NCBI RefSeq assembly: GCF_000427805.1
Contig: NZ_ATYS01000050.1
Span: 1 to 37,998 of the forward strand
From: Budvicia aquatica DSM 5075 = ATCC 35567
GTDB lineage: Bacteria > Pseudomonadota > Gammaproteobacteria > Enterobacterales > Enterobacteriaceae
Reading direction: 5' to 3'
Length of the DNA: 37,998 nt
The translations under genes were made by a program, and so were the position numbers. Position 1 is the first letter of the stretch. Each line of letters opens with the position of its first letter. A model generated the notes under the pieces. That model made no database searches and was not told the DNA's origin. It worked only from the letters and a program-made list of their open reading frames with translations. Below are positions 26,180 to 37,419 of the stretch, piece by piece.

Positions 26180-27438
26180 GTTTTGAAACAATTTCTGTTA
26201 TTGGTCTGGGATATATTGGGTTACCTACCGCAGCGGCCTTTGCATCACGTAAAAAGAAAGTTATCGGTGTAGATGTTAATCAGCATGCGGTTGATACCAT
26301 TAATCGCGGTGCGATCCATATTGTTGAGCCAGATTTAGATAAAGTTGTTAAAGAAGCCGTTGAAGCCGGATGTTTACAGGCTGTCATTAAGCCTCAGCCA
26401 GCGGATGCCTTCCTGATTGCAGTTCCTACCCCATTTAAAGGCGATCATGAGCCGGATATGGTATATGTTCAGGCGGCTGCTAAATCAATCGCGCCGGTGC
26501 TGAAAAAGGGTGACTTGGTTATTTTAGAGTCAACCTCACCGGTTGGTGCTACCGAGCAAATGGCTGAATGGTTAGCCGCTGCTCGTCCAGACCTGACTTT
26601 TCCTCAGCAGGCTGGCGAAGCTGCTGATATTAATGTCGCTTACTGCCCTGAACGTGTACTGCCGGGCAAAGTCATGGTTGAGCTGATTCAAAATGACCGG
26701 GTGGTTGGTGGTATGACTCCCCGCTGCTCTGAAAGAGCCAGTGCGCTGTATAAAATTTTCTTAAAAGGTGAGTGCGTTATTACCAACGCGCGCACCGCAG
26801 AGATGTGTAAGCTGACCGAAAATAGTTTTCGCGACGTCAATATCGCCTTTGCTAATGAATTATCACTGATTTGTGACCATCAGAATATTAATGTATGGGA
26901 ATTAATTCGTTTAGCTAATCGCCACCCTCGAGTCAATATTCTCCAGCCTGGACCGGGCGTTGGCGGGCACTGTATTGCCGTTGATCCATGGTTTATTGTG
27001 GCTCAGAATCCTAAAGAGGCTCGTCTGGTGCGTACCGCCCGTGAAGTCAATGACGGCAAACCTTATTGGGTGTTAGATAAGGTTAAATCTGCGGTTGCTG
27101 ATTGCCTTACCGCAACAGGAAAACGTGCGGCTGAAATAAAAATCGCCTGCTTTGGTTTAGCTTTTAAACCCGATATTGATGATTTACGCGAAAGCCCGGC
27201 ACTTGAAATTACCCATATGATTGCTGATTGGCATGCGGGTACAACCTTAGCCGTTGAGCCAAACGTTCATCAATTGCCTAAAGTGTTGGCAGAAAAAGTG
27301 GCGCTAACTGATACCGCACAGGCTTTGGTTGATGCTGATGTACTGGTGATGTTAGTTGATCACAGCCAATTTAAAGCAATCAGTCCGGATCAGGTTAAGC
27401 AAGAGTGGATTATCGATACTAAAGGAGTATGGCGTTGA
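26176..27438 (+). CDS. wecC: WecC, UDP-ManNAc dehydrogenase
   Basis: A 420-residue NAD-dependent enzyme (E. coli 420). It oxidises UDP-ManNAc to UDP-ManNAcA in two steps. The Rossmann motif [14 protein letters not shown] begins at about residue 10. The catalytic cysteine lies in [14 protein letters not shown] near 260-270, and [16 protein letters not shown] marks the C-terminal domain. It overlaps wecB by four bases upstream and rffG by four bases downstream, so the three are probably translationally coupled. Confidence 0.96.
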   Translation: MSFETISVIGLGYIGLPTAAAFASRKKKVIGVDVNQHAVDTINRGAIHIVEPDLDKVVKEAVEAGCLQAVIKPQPADAFLIAVPTPFKGDHEPDMVYVQAAAKSIAPVLKKGDLVILESTSPVGATEQMAEWLAAARPDLTFPQQAGEAADINVAYCPERVLPGKVMVELIQNDRVVGGMTPRCSERASALYKIFLKGECVITNARTAEMCKLTENSFRDVNIAFANELSLICDHQNINVWELIRLANRHPRVNILQPGPGVGGHCIAVDPWFIVAQNPKEARLVRTAREVNDGKPYWVLDKVKSAVADCLTATGKRAAEIKIACFGLAFKPDIDDLRESPALEITHMIADWHAGTTLAVEPNVHQLPKVLAEKVALTDTAQALVDADVLVMLVDHSQFKAISPDQVKQEWIIDTKGVWR

Positions 27439-28502
27439 GTAAGATTCTAGTTACCGGTGGGGCCGGATTTATCGGCTCTGCAGTGGTAAGACATATTATT
27501 AACGACACGACCGATAGCGTTATTGTGGTTGATAAACTGACTTATGCCGGCAATTTAGATTCATTGAATCAAGTTTCAAACTCTGAACGCTATGCTTTTG
27601 AACAGGTGGATATTTGCGGCAGAGCATCGCTGGACCGTGTATTTGCACAGCATCGTCCGGATTTAGTGATGCATCTGGCTGCTGAAAGTCATGTCGACCG
27701 TTCAATTGATGGGCCTGCGGCTTTTATTGAAACCAATATCGTCGGTACTTACACCCTGCTTGAAGCAGCGCGTCATTACTGGATAAATCTTGGTACAGAA
27801 GCAAAACAGTCATTTCGTTTTCATCATATTTCTACCGATGAAGTGTATGGTGATTTACACGGAACGGATGATTTGTTTACTGAAACTACTCCGTATGCTC
27901 CAAGTAGCCCATATTCAGCCTCTAAGGCCTCAAGTGACCATTTGGTCAGGGCGTGGCAGAGAACATATGGCCTACCTACGATAGTGACTAACTGTTCTAA
28001 TAACTATGGTCCTTATCACTTCCCGGAGAAGCTGATTCCTCTGGTGATCTTAAATGCACTGGAAGGTAAACCATTACCGGTTTATGGCAACGGTGCTCAG
28101 GTCCGGGATTGGTTATTTGTCGAAGATCATGCTCGGGCATTATATCAAGTGGTGACTGAAGGCGTCGTTGGCGAAACCTACAATATTGGCGGTCATAATG
28201 AGCGCAAGAATATTGAGGTGGTACGTACCATTTGTCAGTTACTTGAAGAGTTAGCGCCCGCTAAACCTGTCGGTTTAGCTAAATATGAAGATTTAATTAC
28301 CTTTGTGACCGATCGTCCCGGCCATGATATGCGTTACGCTATTGATGCCGATAAGATTGCGCGCGAGCTGGGTTGGAAGCCTCAGGAAACCTTTGAGTCA
28401 GGCATTCGTAAAACGGTAGCCTGGTACTTAGAGAATGAAACTTGGTGGCAACGCGTTCAGGATGGTACTTATGCCAGGGAACGTATAGGACTTGAGTCTT
28501 AG
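27435..28502 (+). CDS. rffG: RffG, dTDP-glucose 4,6-dehydratase
   Basis: A 355-residue extended SDR enzyme (E. coli RffG 355). It makes dTDP-4-keto-6-deoxyglucose for the Fuc4NAc branch. [12 protein letters not shown] is near the N-terminus, and HISTDEVYG and the YSASK catalytic pair follow. I place the start at a TTG at 27435. AAGGAG (27422-27427) is then seven bases away and the protein aligns end to end with E. coli. The ATG at 27429 is only one base after that site. The TTG overlaps the wecC stop as TTGA. Confidence 0.92.
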   Translation: MSKILVTGGAGFIGSAVVRHIINDTTDSVIVVDKLTYAGNLDSLNQVSNSERYAFEQVDICGRASLDRVFAQHRPDLVMHLAAESHVDRSIDGPAAFIETNIVGTYTLLEAARHYWINLGTEAKQSFRFHHISTDEVYGDLHGTDDLFTETTPYAPSSPYSASKASSDHLVRAWQRTYGLPTIVTNCSNNYGPYHFPEKLIPLVILNALEGKPLPVYGNGAQVRDWLFVEDHARALYQVVTEGVVGETYNIGGHNERKNIEVVRTICQLLEELAPAKPVGLAKYEDLITFVTDRPGHDMRYAIDADKIARELGWKPQETFESGIRKTVAWYLENETWWQRVQDGTYARERIGLES

Positions 28503-28613
28503 TTCTAATATTCAATGATATGGGGGCATCGAAGCTAGCGATCTCCCGTATTATCCTTTATTAAGATTAGTCCCGGTTATTGATTAAAATGGCCGGTGAA
28601 AACGGTGAAGCCA
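28503..28613 (+). other. rffG-rffH gap
   Basis: At 111 bases this is the longest gap in the ECA cluster. A weak stem can be drawn around ATCG (28528-28531) and CGAT. There is no T run and no convincing promoter or ORF. Confidence 0.3.
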
Positions 28614-29495
28614 ATGAAAGGCATTATTCTTGCGGGCGGTTCCGGTACGCGTCTCTATCCGATTACACGTGGTGTATCGAAGCAATTACTTCCTATTTAT
28701 GACAAACCAATGATTTATTATCCCTTGTCCGTGCTGATGTTATCGGGCATTCGGGATATTTTAATTATTTCTACGCCAGAAGACCTGCCTTCTTTTCAGC
28801 GCCTGTTAGGCAATGGGGAAGAGTTTGGTATTAATTTAAGCTATGCCGCTCAGCCAAGCCCGGACGGGCTTGCTCAGGCTTTCTTGATTGGTGAAGAGTT
28901 TATTAACGGTGATTCCTGCTGTTTGGTGCTGGGCGATAATATCTTTTTTGGTCAGAGCTTTAGTCCAAAATTGCGCAGTGTTGCCGCCCGAGAGCAGGGA
29001 GCGACGGTCTTTGGCTATCAGGTTATGGATCCGGAGCGTTTTGGTGTTGTTGAATTTGATGATGATTTCAGAGCGTTATCTATTGAAGAAAAACCGGTTA
29101 ACCCTAAATCAAACTGGGCTGTTACCGGGCTCTATTTTTATGATAATCAGGTGGTTGAACTGGCTAAGCAAGTGAAACCATCGCCGCGCGGTGAGCTGGA
29201 AATAACGTCGATTAACCAAATGTATTTGGAAAAAGGCCAGCTTAGCGTTGAGCTACTTGGCCGGGGTTTTGCATGGTTAGATACCGGCACTCACGACAGC
29301 CTGATTGAAGCCAGTACTTTTGTGCAAACGATAGAGAAGCGTCAAGGATTTAAAGTTGCCTGTCTGGAAGAGATTGCATGGCGTAACGGCTGGCTGGGGG
29401 ATGAAAGCGTGTTGAAAACAGCCAAGCTACTCTCAAAGACTGGCTACGGTAAGTATCTACAGGATCTGTTAAATGTCCGTCCGCGCCAGTATTGA
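28614..29495 (+). CDS. rffH: RffH, glucose-1-phosphate thymidylyltransferase
   Basis: A 293-residue nucleotidyltransferase (E. coli RffH 293). It joins dTTP and glucose-1-phosphate to give dTDP-glucose, the first step of the Fuc4NAc branch. The N-terminal nucleotide-binding motif is [43 protein letters not shown] and VTGLYFYD follow. ATG 28614 (MKGIILAGG) is chosen to match the family; a GTG six codons upstream would also be in frame. GGTG at 28603-28606 is the likely ribosome binding site. It overlaps wecD by 23 bases. Confidence 0.95.
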   Translation: MKGIILAGGSGTRLYPITRGVSKQLLPIYDKPMIYYPLSVLMLSGIRDILIISTPEDLPSFQRLLGNGEEFGINLSYAAQPSPDGLAQAFLIGEEFINGDSCCLVLGDNIFFGQSFSPKLRSVAAREQGATVFGYQVMDPERFGVVEFDDDFRALSIEEKPVNPKSNWAVTGLYFYDNQVVELAKQVKPSPRGELEITSINQMYLEKGQLSVELLGRGFAWLDTGTHDSLIEASTFVQTIEKRQGFKVACLEEIAWRNGWLGDESVLKTAKLLSKTGYGKYLQDLLNVRPRQY

Positions 29496-30183
29496 TTTGT
29501 TAGAGTGGGAGAGCGATTTTTTCACTCTCCCGACGGCTAGGCTTAATTTTTCTGAATCAGCCCCTTTGCTGAACGGTGAGCGATTGGCTGATTTTAGTCT
29601 TGTTCAGGCAAAGGTACCGGCCAATCGGGTTGATATTATTGATGAATTAAGCGCGCTAGATTTTCATTTTGTCGAAGGCGAGGTTGATTTTTCTTTAGTG
29701 GTCGACCGTGGCGCTGATTTAACACCGGAACTGAGATTTTCATGTCGTTTAGCGACTGAGAATGACATTCCTCAATTAAGAGCGGTTGCGTCTGATATTT
29801 TCCGGCATAGCCGATTTCGTACGCCTTGGTACCAGCCTGATGACAGCAGCCGGTTTTATGCATTATGGATAGAAAAAGCCGTGTTGGGCACTTTTGATCG
29901 CCAATGTTTACTGCTTGAGGATGCGCAGGGCAAATCTTTAGGATTTGTCACGCTACGCGCTATCGATGAGTCACAGGGGCGTATCGGTTTATTAGGCGTC
30001 TGGCCAGAAGGCGGTAACAAAGGTATTGGTCTTGAATTGATGAAAGTTGCAAAGCGTTGGTGTGCAGAACAGGGGCTAAAGCGCCTGTGCGTTGCTACCC
30101 AGATGGGAAATCTTGCAGCTTTACGTCTCTATATTCGTAGCGGTGCTTCAATAAGCAGCACCGCATATTGGTTATACAGATAA
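29473..30183 (+). CDS. wecD: WecD/RffC, dTDP-Fuc4N acetyltransferase
   Basis: A 236-residue GNAT acetyltransferase (E. coli about 224). It acetylates dTDP-4-amino-4,6-dideoxygalactose to dTDP-Fuc4NAc. The N-terminal [12 protein letters not shown] and [10 protein letters not shown] match E. coli; [20 protein letters not shown] and the C-terminal [19 protein letters not shown] are strongly conserved. The acetyl-CoA loop is slightly longer than in E. coli, in the [12 protein letters not shown] segment. The start lies within rffH, a 23-base overlap. Confidence 0.95.
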   Translation: MSVRASIDLLEWESDFFTLPTARLNFSESAPLLNGERLADFSLVQAKVPANRVDIIDELSALDFHFVEGEVDFSLVVDRGADLTPELRFSCRLATENDIPQLRAVASDIFRHSRFRTPWYQPDDSSRFYALWIEKAVLGTFDRQCLLLEDAQGKSLGFVTLRAIDESQGRIGLLGVWPEGGNKGIGLELMKVAKRWCAEQGLKRLCVATQMGNLAALRLYIRSGASISSTAYWLYR

Positions 30184-30201
30184 CTATTTTAGGTGGAAAA
30201 A

Positions 30202-31332
30202 ATGATTCCGTTTAATGCCCCTCCCGTTGTTGGTACCGAATTAGAATATATGCAAGCCGCAATGAGCAGCGGTAAGTTATGTGGTGACGGCGGATTTACC
30301 CGCCGCTGTCAGCAGTGGATGGAACAGCGTTTTGGTAGCCATAAAGTATTATTAACACCATCCTGTACTGCATCTTTAGAAATGGCCGCGCTGCTGTTAG
30401 ATATCAAACCCGGCGATGAAGTGATTATGCCGAGCTTTACCTTTGTCTCCACCGCCAATGCCTTTGTATTACGCGGTGCGAAAGTGGTATTTGTTGATGT
30501 ACGCCCGGATACCATGAACATCGATGAAACCAAGATTGAAGCTGCCATTAATGAAAATACCCGAGCTATTGTTCCCGTTCACTATGCGGGCGTAGCCTGT
30601 GAGATGGACGTGATTATGGCCTTGGCTAAAAAACACGATCTTTTTGTTGTTGAAGATGCGGCTCAAGGCGTTATGTCGACGTATAAAGGCAGAGCCTTAG
30701 GAACTATTGGCCACATTGGCTGCTTTAGCTTTCATGAGACTAAAAATTACACAGCCGGCGGTGAAGGTGGTGCAACATTAATTAATGATCCATCGTTAAT
30801 TGACCGGGCTGAAGTGATTCGCGAAAAGGGCACTAACCGTAGTCAATTCTTCCGTGGACAGGTCGATAAGTATACATGGCGTGATATTGGTTCCAGTTAT
30901 CTGATGGCTGACCTACAAGCGGCCTATCTTTGGGGGCAACTGGAAGCCGCTGAGACGATTAATCAGCGTCGCCTTGAGCTATGGCATAATTATTACGATG
31001 CGTTTAAGCCATTAGCGAATAAAGGGCGCATTGAGCTGCCTGTTATTCCTGCTGACTGCAAACAAAACGCCCATATGTTTTATATTAAACTTAGGGACGT
31101 TGAAGACCGGACTAGCTTTATCAGCTATCTGAAAGAGGCTGAAATTATGGCGGTCTTCCACTATATTCCGCTGCATGCTTGTCCTGCCGGTGAGAAATTT
31201 GGCGTCTTCCATGGCGAAGATCGCTATACCAGCAAAGAGAGCGATCGCTTAGTTCGTTTACCGCTGTTCTTTAATATGACAGATATCAATCAACGTACGG
31301 TGATTAATACAATCCTGAGTTACTTCGCCTGA
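30202..31332 (+). CDS. wecE: WecE, dTDP-4-keto-6-deoxyglucose transaminase
   Basis: A 376-residue PLP aminotransferase of the DegT/DnrJ/EryC1 family, the E. coli length. It forms dTDP-4-amino-4,6-dideoxygalactose with glutamate as donor. The PLP lysine is Lys181 in SFHETKNYTAGGEGG; LTPSCTASLEMAALLL and VEDAAQGVMS are present. ATG 30202 (MIPFNAPPVVG) is chosen because AGGTGG at 30191-30196 is properly spaced; a GTG at 30193 lies inside that site. It ends one base before wzxE. Confidence 0.96.
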   Translation: MIPFNAPPVVGTELEYMQAAMSSGKLCGDGGFTRRCQQWMEQRFGSHKVLLTPSCTASLEMAALLLDIKPGDEVIMPSFTFVSTANAFVLRGAKVVFVDVRPDTMNIDETKIEAAINENTRAIVPVHYAGVACEMDVIMALAKKHDLFVVEDAAQGVMSTYKGRALGTIGHIGCFSFHETKNYTAGGEGGATLINDPSLIDRAEVIREKGTNRSQFFRGQVDKYTWRDIGSSYLMADLQAAYLWGQLEAAETINQRRLELWHNYYDAFKPLANKGRIELPVIPADCKQNAHMFYIKLRDVEDRTSFISYLKEAEIMAVFHYIPLHACPAGEKFGVFHGEDRYTSKESDRLVRLPLFFNMTDINQRTVINTILSYFA

Positions 31333-31333
31333 T

Positions 31334-32584
31334 ATGTCTCTGGCTAAAGCTTCAATATGGACGGCCGGCTCTACGCTAATTAAGATTGGCGTAGGGCTGT
31401 TGATCGTCAAGCTACTCGCCGTTTCGTTTGGTCCCAGTGGCGTCGGACAGGCCGGTAATTTTCGGCAGTTGATTACGGTATTAGGCGTATTATCGGGAGC
31501 GGGTATATTTAATGGAATTACCCGATATGTTGCCCAATACCAACAAGAGCCAGAGCAATTACGTAAAGCATTAGGAACTTCAGCCAGCATTATTTTAGGT
31601 TTCTCGACCCTGCTGGCGGTTCTCTTTTTGCTATTTGCTGAACCTATTAGCGCCGCTCTGTTTGGTTACGTTAAATATCAGAATGTCGTCAGGGCGGTGG
31701 CTTTTATCCAGATGGGGATCGCCTATGCCAATTTCTTCCTCGCTATTCTTAAAGGCTATAGAGATGCCGTTGGTAATGCGCTGGGCGTTATTGGGGGAAG
31801 CTTATTTGGCGTAATAGGATACGTTGTTTGTTACCTGCTGGGCGGTTATGAAGGTGCACTGGCTGGTTTAGCGCTTGTGCCGGCTCTAGTGGTTATACCG
31901 GCCGGTTTTATTCTATGGCGTAGAAAAACAATCCCGTTGCATTATATTAAGCCAATGTGGGATAAGGCATTAGCCAGCAATTTGGGTAAATTCACCATCA
32001 TGGCGTTGATTACTTCGGTTACTATACCGGTAGCCTATGTGATGATGCGTAATCTGCTGGCGAAGAATTATAGCTGGGATGACGTTGGTATCTGGCAAGG
32101 GGTGAGTAGTATTTCTGATGCCTACCTTCAATTTATCACCGCCTCTTTTACCGTATATTTATTGCCGACCCTGTCTCGTCTTACTAATAAGCAGGATATT
32201 TCCAGAGAAATCTTACGTTCATTGCGTTTTGTTCTGCCGGCTGTTGCATTGGTGAGTTTTAGCGTTTGGGTATTACGTGATTTTGCTATCTGGCTGCTTT
32301 TTTCTAGCAAATTTGTGGCGATGCGTGATTTATTCGCCTGGCAGTTGGTGGGGGATGTCCTGAAGGTTGGATCCTATGTATTCGGCTATTTAGTGATTGC
32401 CAAGGCGTCATTACGGTTTTATATCCTGACCGAGGTTAGCCAGTTCATCTTATTGGTCGGATTCTCTCATTGGCTGATACCGCAGAATGGGGCATTAGGT
32501 GCCGCCCAGTCTTATATGGCTACCTATATCATCTATTTTATGCTTTGTAGCTGCATTTTCTTTATTTATCGTAGACGATCATGA
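31334..32584 (+). CDS. wzxE: WzxE, ECA lipid III flippase
   Basis: A 416-residue polytopic membrane protein of the MOP exporter superfamily (E. coli 416). It moves the undecaprenyl-PP trisaccharide to the periplasmic face. About twelve hydrophobic helices are visible. [26 protein letters not shown] and [11 protein letters not shown] match E. coli closely. It begins one base after wecE and its stop overlaps the wecF start (ATGA). Confidence 0.95.
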   Translation: MSLAKASIWTAGSTLIKIGVGLLIVKLLAVSFGPSGVGQAGNFRQLITVLGVLSGAGIFNGITRYVAQYQQEPEQLRKALGTSASIILGFSTLLAVLFLLFAEPISAALFGYVKYQNVVRAVAFIQMGIAYANFFLAILKGYRDAVGNALGVIGGSLFGVIGYVVCYLLGGYEGALAGLALVPALVVIPAGFILWRRKTIPLHYIKPMWDKALASNLGKFTIMALITSVTIPVAYVMMRNLLAKNYSWDDVGIWQGVSSISDAYLQFITASFTVYLLPTLSRLTNKQDISREILRSLRFVLPAVALVSFSVWVLRDFAIWLLFSSKFVAMRDLFAWQLVGDVLKVGSYVFGYLVIAKASLRFYILTEVSQFILLVGFSHWLIPQNGALGAAQSYMATYIIYFMLCSCIFFIYRRRS

Positions 32585-33669
32585 CAACTTTGATTCATAT
32601 ATTAGGTTCAGACATTCCCCATCATAACGTTACTGTATTACGTTTTTTTAATGATGTGTTGTCAGAGCAGACTCCACATGAGTATGCGAAGTATTTTATG
32701 GTTGCAGCCAAGGATACTTCACCGTTTGAAGCATTCAGTCGACTGAATATTGAACGCTATAATGACAAAAAATCACTGGCTCAGGCGGTTATTACTCGGG
32801 CAAAATCAGACGCATCGGTGCGGTTTTTATTTCATGGGCAATTTAACCCTAAGCTATGGTTGGCGTTATTGCTGAATCAGATTAAACCTCATCAGGTGAG
32901 TTGGCATATCTGGGGGGCTGATTTATATGAAAATTCAACCAGTTGGAAATACCGTCTGTTTTATCAGCTCCGCCGAATCGCCCAGGGTAAGGTCGGGCAC
33001 GTGTTTGCCACCCGTGGTGACTTACTTCACTACCAGCAGCGCCATCCGGACGTTTTAAACTCGCTTCTCTATTTTCCGACCCGAATGGATCCGTTATATC
33101 TGCCGAAAACATCGGCGCAGGATGAGCAGAAGCCCCTGACGATATTAGTGGGTAACTCCGGGGATCGGACTAATCGCCATATTGAGGCATTACAAGAGAT
33201 TCATGACAAATTTGGTACTGATAACGTTCGGGTTATTGTGCCCTTAGGCTATCCGGCTAATAATCAGGTTTATATTGATGAAATTAGTACCAGTGCCAAG
33301 CTATTATTCCCTCAGGGGCAGGTTGAGCTTTTACTTAACCAAATTCCGTTTAATGACTATTTGTCTATACTGGCCGGCTGTGATGTAGGTTACTTTATTT
33401 TTAATCGCCAGCAAGGTATTGGTACACTTTGTCTGCTTATTCAAAGCGGTGTTCCGTTTGTGATTAGCCGGAATAATCCGTTTTGGCACGATCTTGAGGA
33501 ACAGAATATTCCATTCCTGTTTTATGGTGATAAGGTTGATGAAGTGACAGTTAGACATGCTCAGACTAAATTACAGTCCTTAGATAAAAGTCATATCGCG
33601 TTCTTTAATCCGAACTATATTGAAGGTTGGAAGCAGGCCCTTGGTGTGGCTGCTGGAGAAACAAAATAA
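32581..33669 (+). CDS. wecF: WecF, Fuc4NAc transferase
   Basis: A 362-residue glycosyltransferase (GT56 family; E. coli 359). It adds Fuc4NAc from dTDP-Fuc4NAc to lipid II, completing lipid [19 protein letters not shown] at the N-terminus, [11 protein letters not shown] and [16 protein letters not shown] fit the family. No membrane helices are evident; it is probably peripheral to the inner membrane. It overlaps wzxE by four bases and meets wzyE at TAATG. Confidence 0.94.
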   Translation: MTTLIHILGSDIPHHNVTVLRFFNDVLSEQTPHEYAKYFMVAAKDTSPFEAFSRLNIERYNDKKSLAQAVITRAKSDASVRFLFHGQFNPKLWLALLLNQIKPHQVSWHIWGADLYENSTSWKYRLFYQLRRIAQGKVGHVFATRGDLLHYQQRHPDVLNSLLYFPTRMDPLYLPKTSAQDEQKPLTILVGNSGDRTNRHIEALQEIHDKFGTDNVRVIVPLGYPANNQVYIDEISTSAKLLFPQGQVELLLNQIPFNDYLSILAGCDVGYFIFNRQQGIGTLCLLIQSGVPFVISRNNPFWHDLEEQNIPFLFYGDKVDEVTVRHAQTKLQSLDKSHIAFFNPNYIEGWKQALGVAAGETK

Positions 33670-35030
33670 TGATGCCCGCACAGTTCGGTGGTTTGTTTGC
33701 GGTTTACTTAATTTCTTTGGTTTTTATTCTATTCTTAACTTATAAAGAGTTTAGACGGGTTCGTTTTAATTTTAACGTTCTGTTTTCTTTGCTTTATTTA
33801 TTAACATTTTATTTTGGTTTCCCTCTGACCTGTTTGCTGGTCTTTCAATTTGATGTACAGGTTGTCGAGGTTGATTCCTTACTTAATGCAATGCTGTCAG
33901 CGACGTGCTTTTACGCTATTTATTATGTTTGCTATAAAACGCGGTTATTAAAACCTCGTGCGACGCCGCGGGCACCGATATTTACCATGAATCGGGTTGA
34001 AACTAACCTGACATGGATGTTACTGGCGCTGGTAGCCATTTCAACGGTAGGCATTTTCTTCTTACAAAACGGGTTTTTACTGTTCAAATTAGAGAAGTAT
34101 AGCCAGATATTCTCCAGCGATGTCAGCGGTGTGGCGTTAAAACGCTTTTTCTATTTTTTCATTCCGGCAATGTTGATTGTCTATTTTCTTAAACAAGATA
34201 CGCGCAGCTGGTTCTTATTTTTAGCCAGTACCGTCGCCTTTGGTATTTTGACCTATATCGTTGTTGGCGGTACCCGAGCTAATATTCTGATCGCTTTTGC
34301 CCTGTTCTTATTTATCGGTATTGCCAGAGGCCATATTACTCTCTGGATGCTGGTTATGGCGGGTGTTGCGGGCGTTGTTGGTATGTTCTGGCTGGCGCTT
34401 AAGCGCTACGGTATGAATGTTTCCGGTGAAGAGGCATTTTATACCTTTTTATACCTAACCCGGGATACGTTCTCTCCATGGGAAAACTTGGCTTTACTGC
34501 TGCAGAATTACGATAAAATTGAGTTTCAGGGGCTTGCGCCAATAGTCCGCGACTTCTACGTATTTATTCCATCTTGGCTATGGCCTGAAAGGCCTGACTT
34601 AGTGGTAAACACCGCTAACTATTTTACTTGGGAAGTGCTGAATTATCATGCCGGCTTAGCGATATCCCCGACCCTGATTGGATCGCTGGTCGTCATGGGG
34701 GGAATTTGGTTTATTCCGTTAGGCGCGATCGGGGTTGGGCTGATTATTAAATGGTTCGACTGGGTGTATGAGCAAGGGAAAGCGGAGCCAAATCGTTATA
34801 AGAGTGCTATCTTGCAGGCCTTCTGCTTTGGTGCAATATTCAATATCATTGTACTGGCGAGAGAAGGGTTGGATTCATTTGTTTCCCGGGTAGTATTCTT
34901 CAGCCTAGTGTTTTTATTATGTCTGGTTATGGCGAAATTGTTGTACTGGGCATTTGACGCTTGTGGAATGGTCCGGCAGAGGGTTCGTAACTCAATGTCT
35001 GCCAGACAGGCTAAAATTAGTGATGCGTAA
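33669..35030 (+). CDS. wzyE: WzyE, ECA polymerase
   Basis: A 453-residue polytopic inner-membrane polymerase (E. coli 450). It joins trisaccharide units in the periplasm under WzzE control. About eleven hydrophobic helices are visible, with strongly conserved [37 protein letters not shown] and [21 protein letters not shown] choose ATG 33669, which overlaps the wecF stop as TAATG and aligns with the E. coli N-terminus ([10 protein letters not shown]). GGAG lies ten bases upstream. A second ATG follows directly at 33672. The open frame further upstream, inside wecF, lacks similarity. Confidence 0.94.
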   Translation: MMPAQFGGLFAVYLISLVFILFLTYKEFRRVRFNFNVLFSLLYLLTFYFGFPLTCLLVFQFDVQVVEVDSLLNAMLSATCFYAIYYVCYKTRLLKPRATPRAPIFTMNRVETNLTWMLLALVAISTVGIFFLQNGFLLFKLEKYSQIFSSDVSGVALKRFFYFFIPAMLIVYFLKQDTRSWFLFLASTVAFGILTYIVVGGTRANILIAFALFLFIGIARGHITLWMLVMAGVAGVVGMFWLALKRYGMNVSGEEAFYTFLYLTRDTFSPWENLALLLQNYDKIEFQGLAPIVRDFYVFIPSWLWPERPDLVVNTANYFTWEVLNYHAGLAISPTLIGSLVVMGGIWFIPLGAIGVGLIIKWFDWVYEQGKAEPNRYKSAILQAFCFGAIFNIIVLAREGLDSFVSRVVFFSLVFLLCLVMAKLLYWAFDACGMVRQRVRNSMSARQAKISDA

Positions 35031-35048
35031 GTGGTTTAGGAGAGCAAT

Positions 35049-35777
35049 GTGAGTATTGCTAAGTATAGTATCCGCGGTATTGATATCTGGGGCTTTCGTT
35101 CGATGGCTCAGTTTGTTGATCATCTATTTGATGGCAACAATGTGCGCACCGGGACGTTAATTGCCATTAACGCTGAGAAAGTCATGACCGCAGAGCAAGA
35201 TAAGCCGCTGCGTGAGTTGATTGACGCTGCTGAATACAAATATGCCGACGGCGTTAGTATTGTGCGCTCTATTCGGCGTAAATACCCTGAAACTGATATG
35301 CAACGCATTGCCGGTGCAGATCTTTGGGAAGCGCTAATGGAACGTGCTGGCAGCCTGGGAACGCCCGTTTTTTTAATCGGCGGTAAGCCAGAGATTCTGT
35401 CAGAAGTAGAACATAAATTAAAATCCCAATGGAATGTCAACATTGTGGGAAGTCAGGATGGCTACTTTAAGCCCGAAGAACGTGACGCTCTGTTTGAGCG
35501 TATCCGTGCCAGTGGTGCAAAGTTCGTTACGGTCGCTATGGGTTCACCAAAGCAAGAGCTACTTATGCGAGATTGCCGTAAGGTTTATCCTGATGCGCTA
35601 TACATGGGCGTTGGCGGCACCTATGACGTCTTTACCGGTCATGTAAAACGTGCGCCAAAGGCTTGGCAAGATATGGGGCTGGAGTGGCTATATCGCTTAC
35701 TTTCGCAGCCTACTCGCTGGCGGCGTCAGTTTAAGTTATTAAAGTATGTTGCCTATCACTATGGTAATAAGCTGTGA
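35049..35777 (+). CDS. wecG: WecG, UDP-ManNAcA transferase
   Basis: A 242-residue GT26 (WecG/TagA/CpsF) glycosyltransferase (E. coli 246). It adds ManNAcA to lipid I to give lipid [40 protein letters not shown] and [14 protein letters not shown] are typical; the end [15 protein letters not shown] is the conserved C-terminal region. The start is a GTG at 35049, five bases after AGGAGA; an overlapping ATG at 35047 stops at once. It is the last gene of the ECA cluster, with a terminator downstream. Confidence 0.95.
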   Translation: MSIAKYSIRGIDIWGFRSMAQFVDHLFDGNNVRTGTLIAINAEKVMTAEQDKPLRELIDAAEYKYADGVSIVRSIRRKYPETDMQRIAGADLWEALMERAGSLGTPVFLIGGKPEILSEVEHKLKSQWNVNIVGSQDGYFKPEERDALFERIRASGAKFVTVAMGSPKQELLMRDCRKVYPDALYMGVGGTYDVFTGHVKRAPKAWQDMGLEWLYRLLSQPTRWRRQFKLLKYVAYHYGNKL

Positions 35778-35799
35778 TGATTTTGTTTTGACGATCAAT

Positions 35800-35824
35800 A
35801 AAAAAGCCCTTGCGGGCTTTTTTA
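35800..35824. terminator. Bidirectional terminator between wecG and sstT
   Basis: The stem AAAAAAGCCC (35800-35809)/GGGCTTTTTT (35814-35823), loop TTGC. A and T runs on both sides suit termination of both convergent genes. Confidence 0.9.
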
Positions 35825-35843
35825 TTGTCTGATGCAATCTAAC

Positions 35844-37100
35844 TTAGGCTTGATTAATGGCATCGGCAGTCGCTTGTGTCGCTGCTTTCTGTTCTTCAGC
35901 TTTACACACTGCGCCGATAAAGACGACGTCTGTTGATGAGTTTATCGCCGTTTCTACCGAGTCCTGCAATACCCCGATAATAAAGCCCACAGCCACAACC
36001 TGCATCGCGATCTCATTAGGGATGCCGAACATACTACAGGCAACCGGAATCAGCAGCAGAGAGCCTCCAGCAACGCCTGATGCACCACAGGCACATATAG
36101 ACGCAATTACACTCAGCAACAGCGCAGTAGGAATATCAACGGCAATGCCCAGCGTGTTAACCGCAGCCAGCGTCAGCACGGTAATCGTCACCGCTGCGCC
36201 GGCCATATTGATAGCAGTTCCTAATGGAACAGCAACGGAATATGTTTCTTCTTTCAGGTTTAACTTCTTACATAGCGCCATATTCACCGGAATATTCGCT
36301 GCTGAGCTGCGGGTAAAGAATGCAGGTATTCCGCTATCTCGCAGGCTGACAAGAACCAGTGGATAAGGGTTTTGACGCATAACTAAATAAGCAATCAGCG
36401 GATTGAGTATTAGGGCGACGACAAACATACAGCCGATCAAAACAAATAGCAGATGGGCATAACCTCTGAAGGCTTCAAAACCCGTTTCCGGATCGGCCAG
36501 CGTGGAAGAGACCAGGCCAAAAATACCGATTGGAGCCAGCTTAATCACTAGGCGTACAATAAAAGTGATGCCATAGGATAAATCGCTGACAACGGTTTTA
36601 GTGGTATCTGAAGCATGTCGTAAAGCAACACCAAGCGCGATTCCCCATACCAGCAGGCCAATATAGTTAGCATCCATCAGTGCTCTGACTGGGTTGTCTA
36701 CCATCTTAAACAGCACGGCATGCAATACTTCAATTACGCTGCCCGGTGGGGTGATGCTTGCTTCTGAAGAGGCTAAAATTAGCGTTGAAGGAAACATAAA
36801 GCTACCAAGAACGGCAATCAGAGCCGCCGAAAACGTACCGATCAAATATAAAACGACAATAGGCCGCATATTGGTTTTTTGTCCCTTTCTATGATTGGCA
36901 ATAGAAGAGGCAACTAATATAAAGACTAATATTGGAGCGACAGATTTTAATGCGCTAACAAATAAACTTCCCAGCAATCCGGCTGCCATTGCTGTGGATG
37001 GCGATACTAAGGCTAAAATGATACCGGCGAACAGGCCTATTAAAATCTGAGTGACCAGGCTACGACGAATAAAGAGAAATGGTTTACTTAAATTACTCAC
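35844..37100 (-). CDS. sstT: SstT, sodium-dependent serine/threonine transporter
   Basis: A 418-residue member of the dicarboxylate/amino acid:cation symporter family (E. coli SstT 414). It imports serine and threonine with Na+. About eight to nine membrane segments are visible. [17 protein letters not shown] is the serine-rich motif, [22 protein letters not shown] and [16 protein letters not shown] the substrate/cation region, and [15 protein letters not shown] the end region. ATG at 37100 ([10 protein letters not shown]) is the start. In E. coli this position between wecG and argX holds yifK, an unrelated amino-acid permease; sstT is elsewhere. Confidence 0.95.
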   Translation of the reverse strand: MSNLSKPFLFIRRSLVTQILIGLFAGIILALVSPSTAMAAGLLGSLFVSALKSVAPILVFILVASSIANHRKGQKTNMRPIVVLYLIGTFSAALIAVLGSFMFPSTLILASSEASITPPGSVIEVLHAVLFKMVDNPVRALMDANYIGLLVWGIALGVALRHASDTTKTVVSDLSYGITFIVRLVIKLAPIGIFGLVSSTLADPETGFEAFRGYAHLLFVLIGCMFVVALILNPLIAYLVMRQNPYPLVLVSLRDSGIPAFFTRSSAANIPVNMALCKKLNLKEETYSVAVPLGTAINMAGAAVTITVLTLAAVNTLGIAVDIPTALLLSVIASICACGASGVAGGSLLLIPVACSMFGIPNEIAMQVVAVGFIIGVLQDSVETAINSSTDVVFIGAVCKAEEQKAATQATADAINQA

Positions 37101-37301
37101 GGTGAAACTTCCCTAAGATAGATATAACTTTTCCACGCCAATACTTCGGGTTAGCTCTTTGGCCGATAGCATCTTTACACCTGATTATCAGGCGCAGAGA
37201 TCTAACATGAAGTGTGTGTTTGCTTTAATTTATTATATGCAGGCACTTATTTGAGTCTGCTTGTCTGACTTTAAAAGAGGTTAGCCTTTTCTGGAAGCAA
37301 A

Positions 37302-37350
37302 AAATCACTATCGTGATGAATTAATTCTATAACGATAGTGATTTATCACT
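37302..37350. repeat. Nested palindrome cluster upstream of sstT and tRNA operon
   Basis: A perfect 13-base inverted repeat, AAATCACTATCGT (37302-37314) with ACGATAGTGATTT (37332-37344), separated by 17 bases. Shorter palindromes overlap it: ATCAC-TATC-GTGAT (37304-37317), GAATTAATTC (37318-37327) and AGTGAT-TT-ATCACT (37337-37350). Four GTGAT/ATCAC half-sites result. It looks like a regulator binding region, but the regulator is unknown. Confidence 0.75.
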
Positions 37351-37419
37351 GTTTTCAGATAAAAAAGTATCCTAATCGTTGATGAAGTGAGCAAATGAGA
37401 AAAATCCTTAAAAAAGGGC

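Noticed and set aside
35857-36366. A 169-codon plus-strand open frame antisense to sstT
   Set aside because: It lies wholly inside sstT, whose protein is clearly recognisable. The antisense translation has a Thr/Ala/Ser-rich shadow composition and no family likeness.
37337-37350. FNR, CRP or ArgR binding site in the palindrome cluster
   Set aside because: FNR and CRP sites need four- and six-base spacings between TTGAT/ATCAA- or TGTGA/TCACA-type arms, which do not fit. GAATTAATTC is too short for an ARG box.
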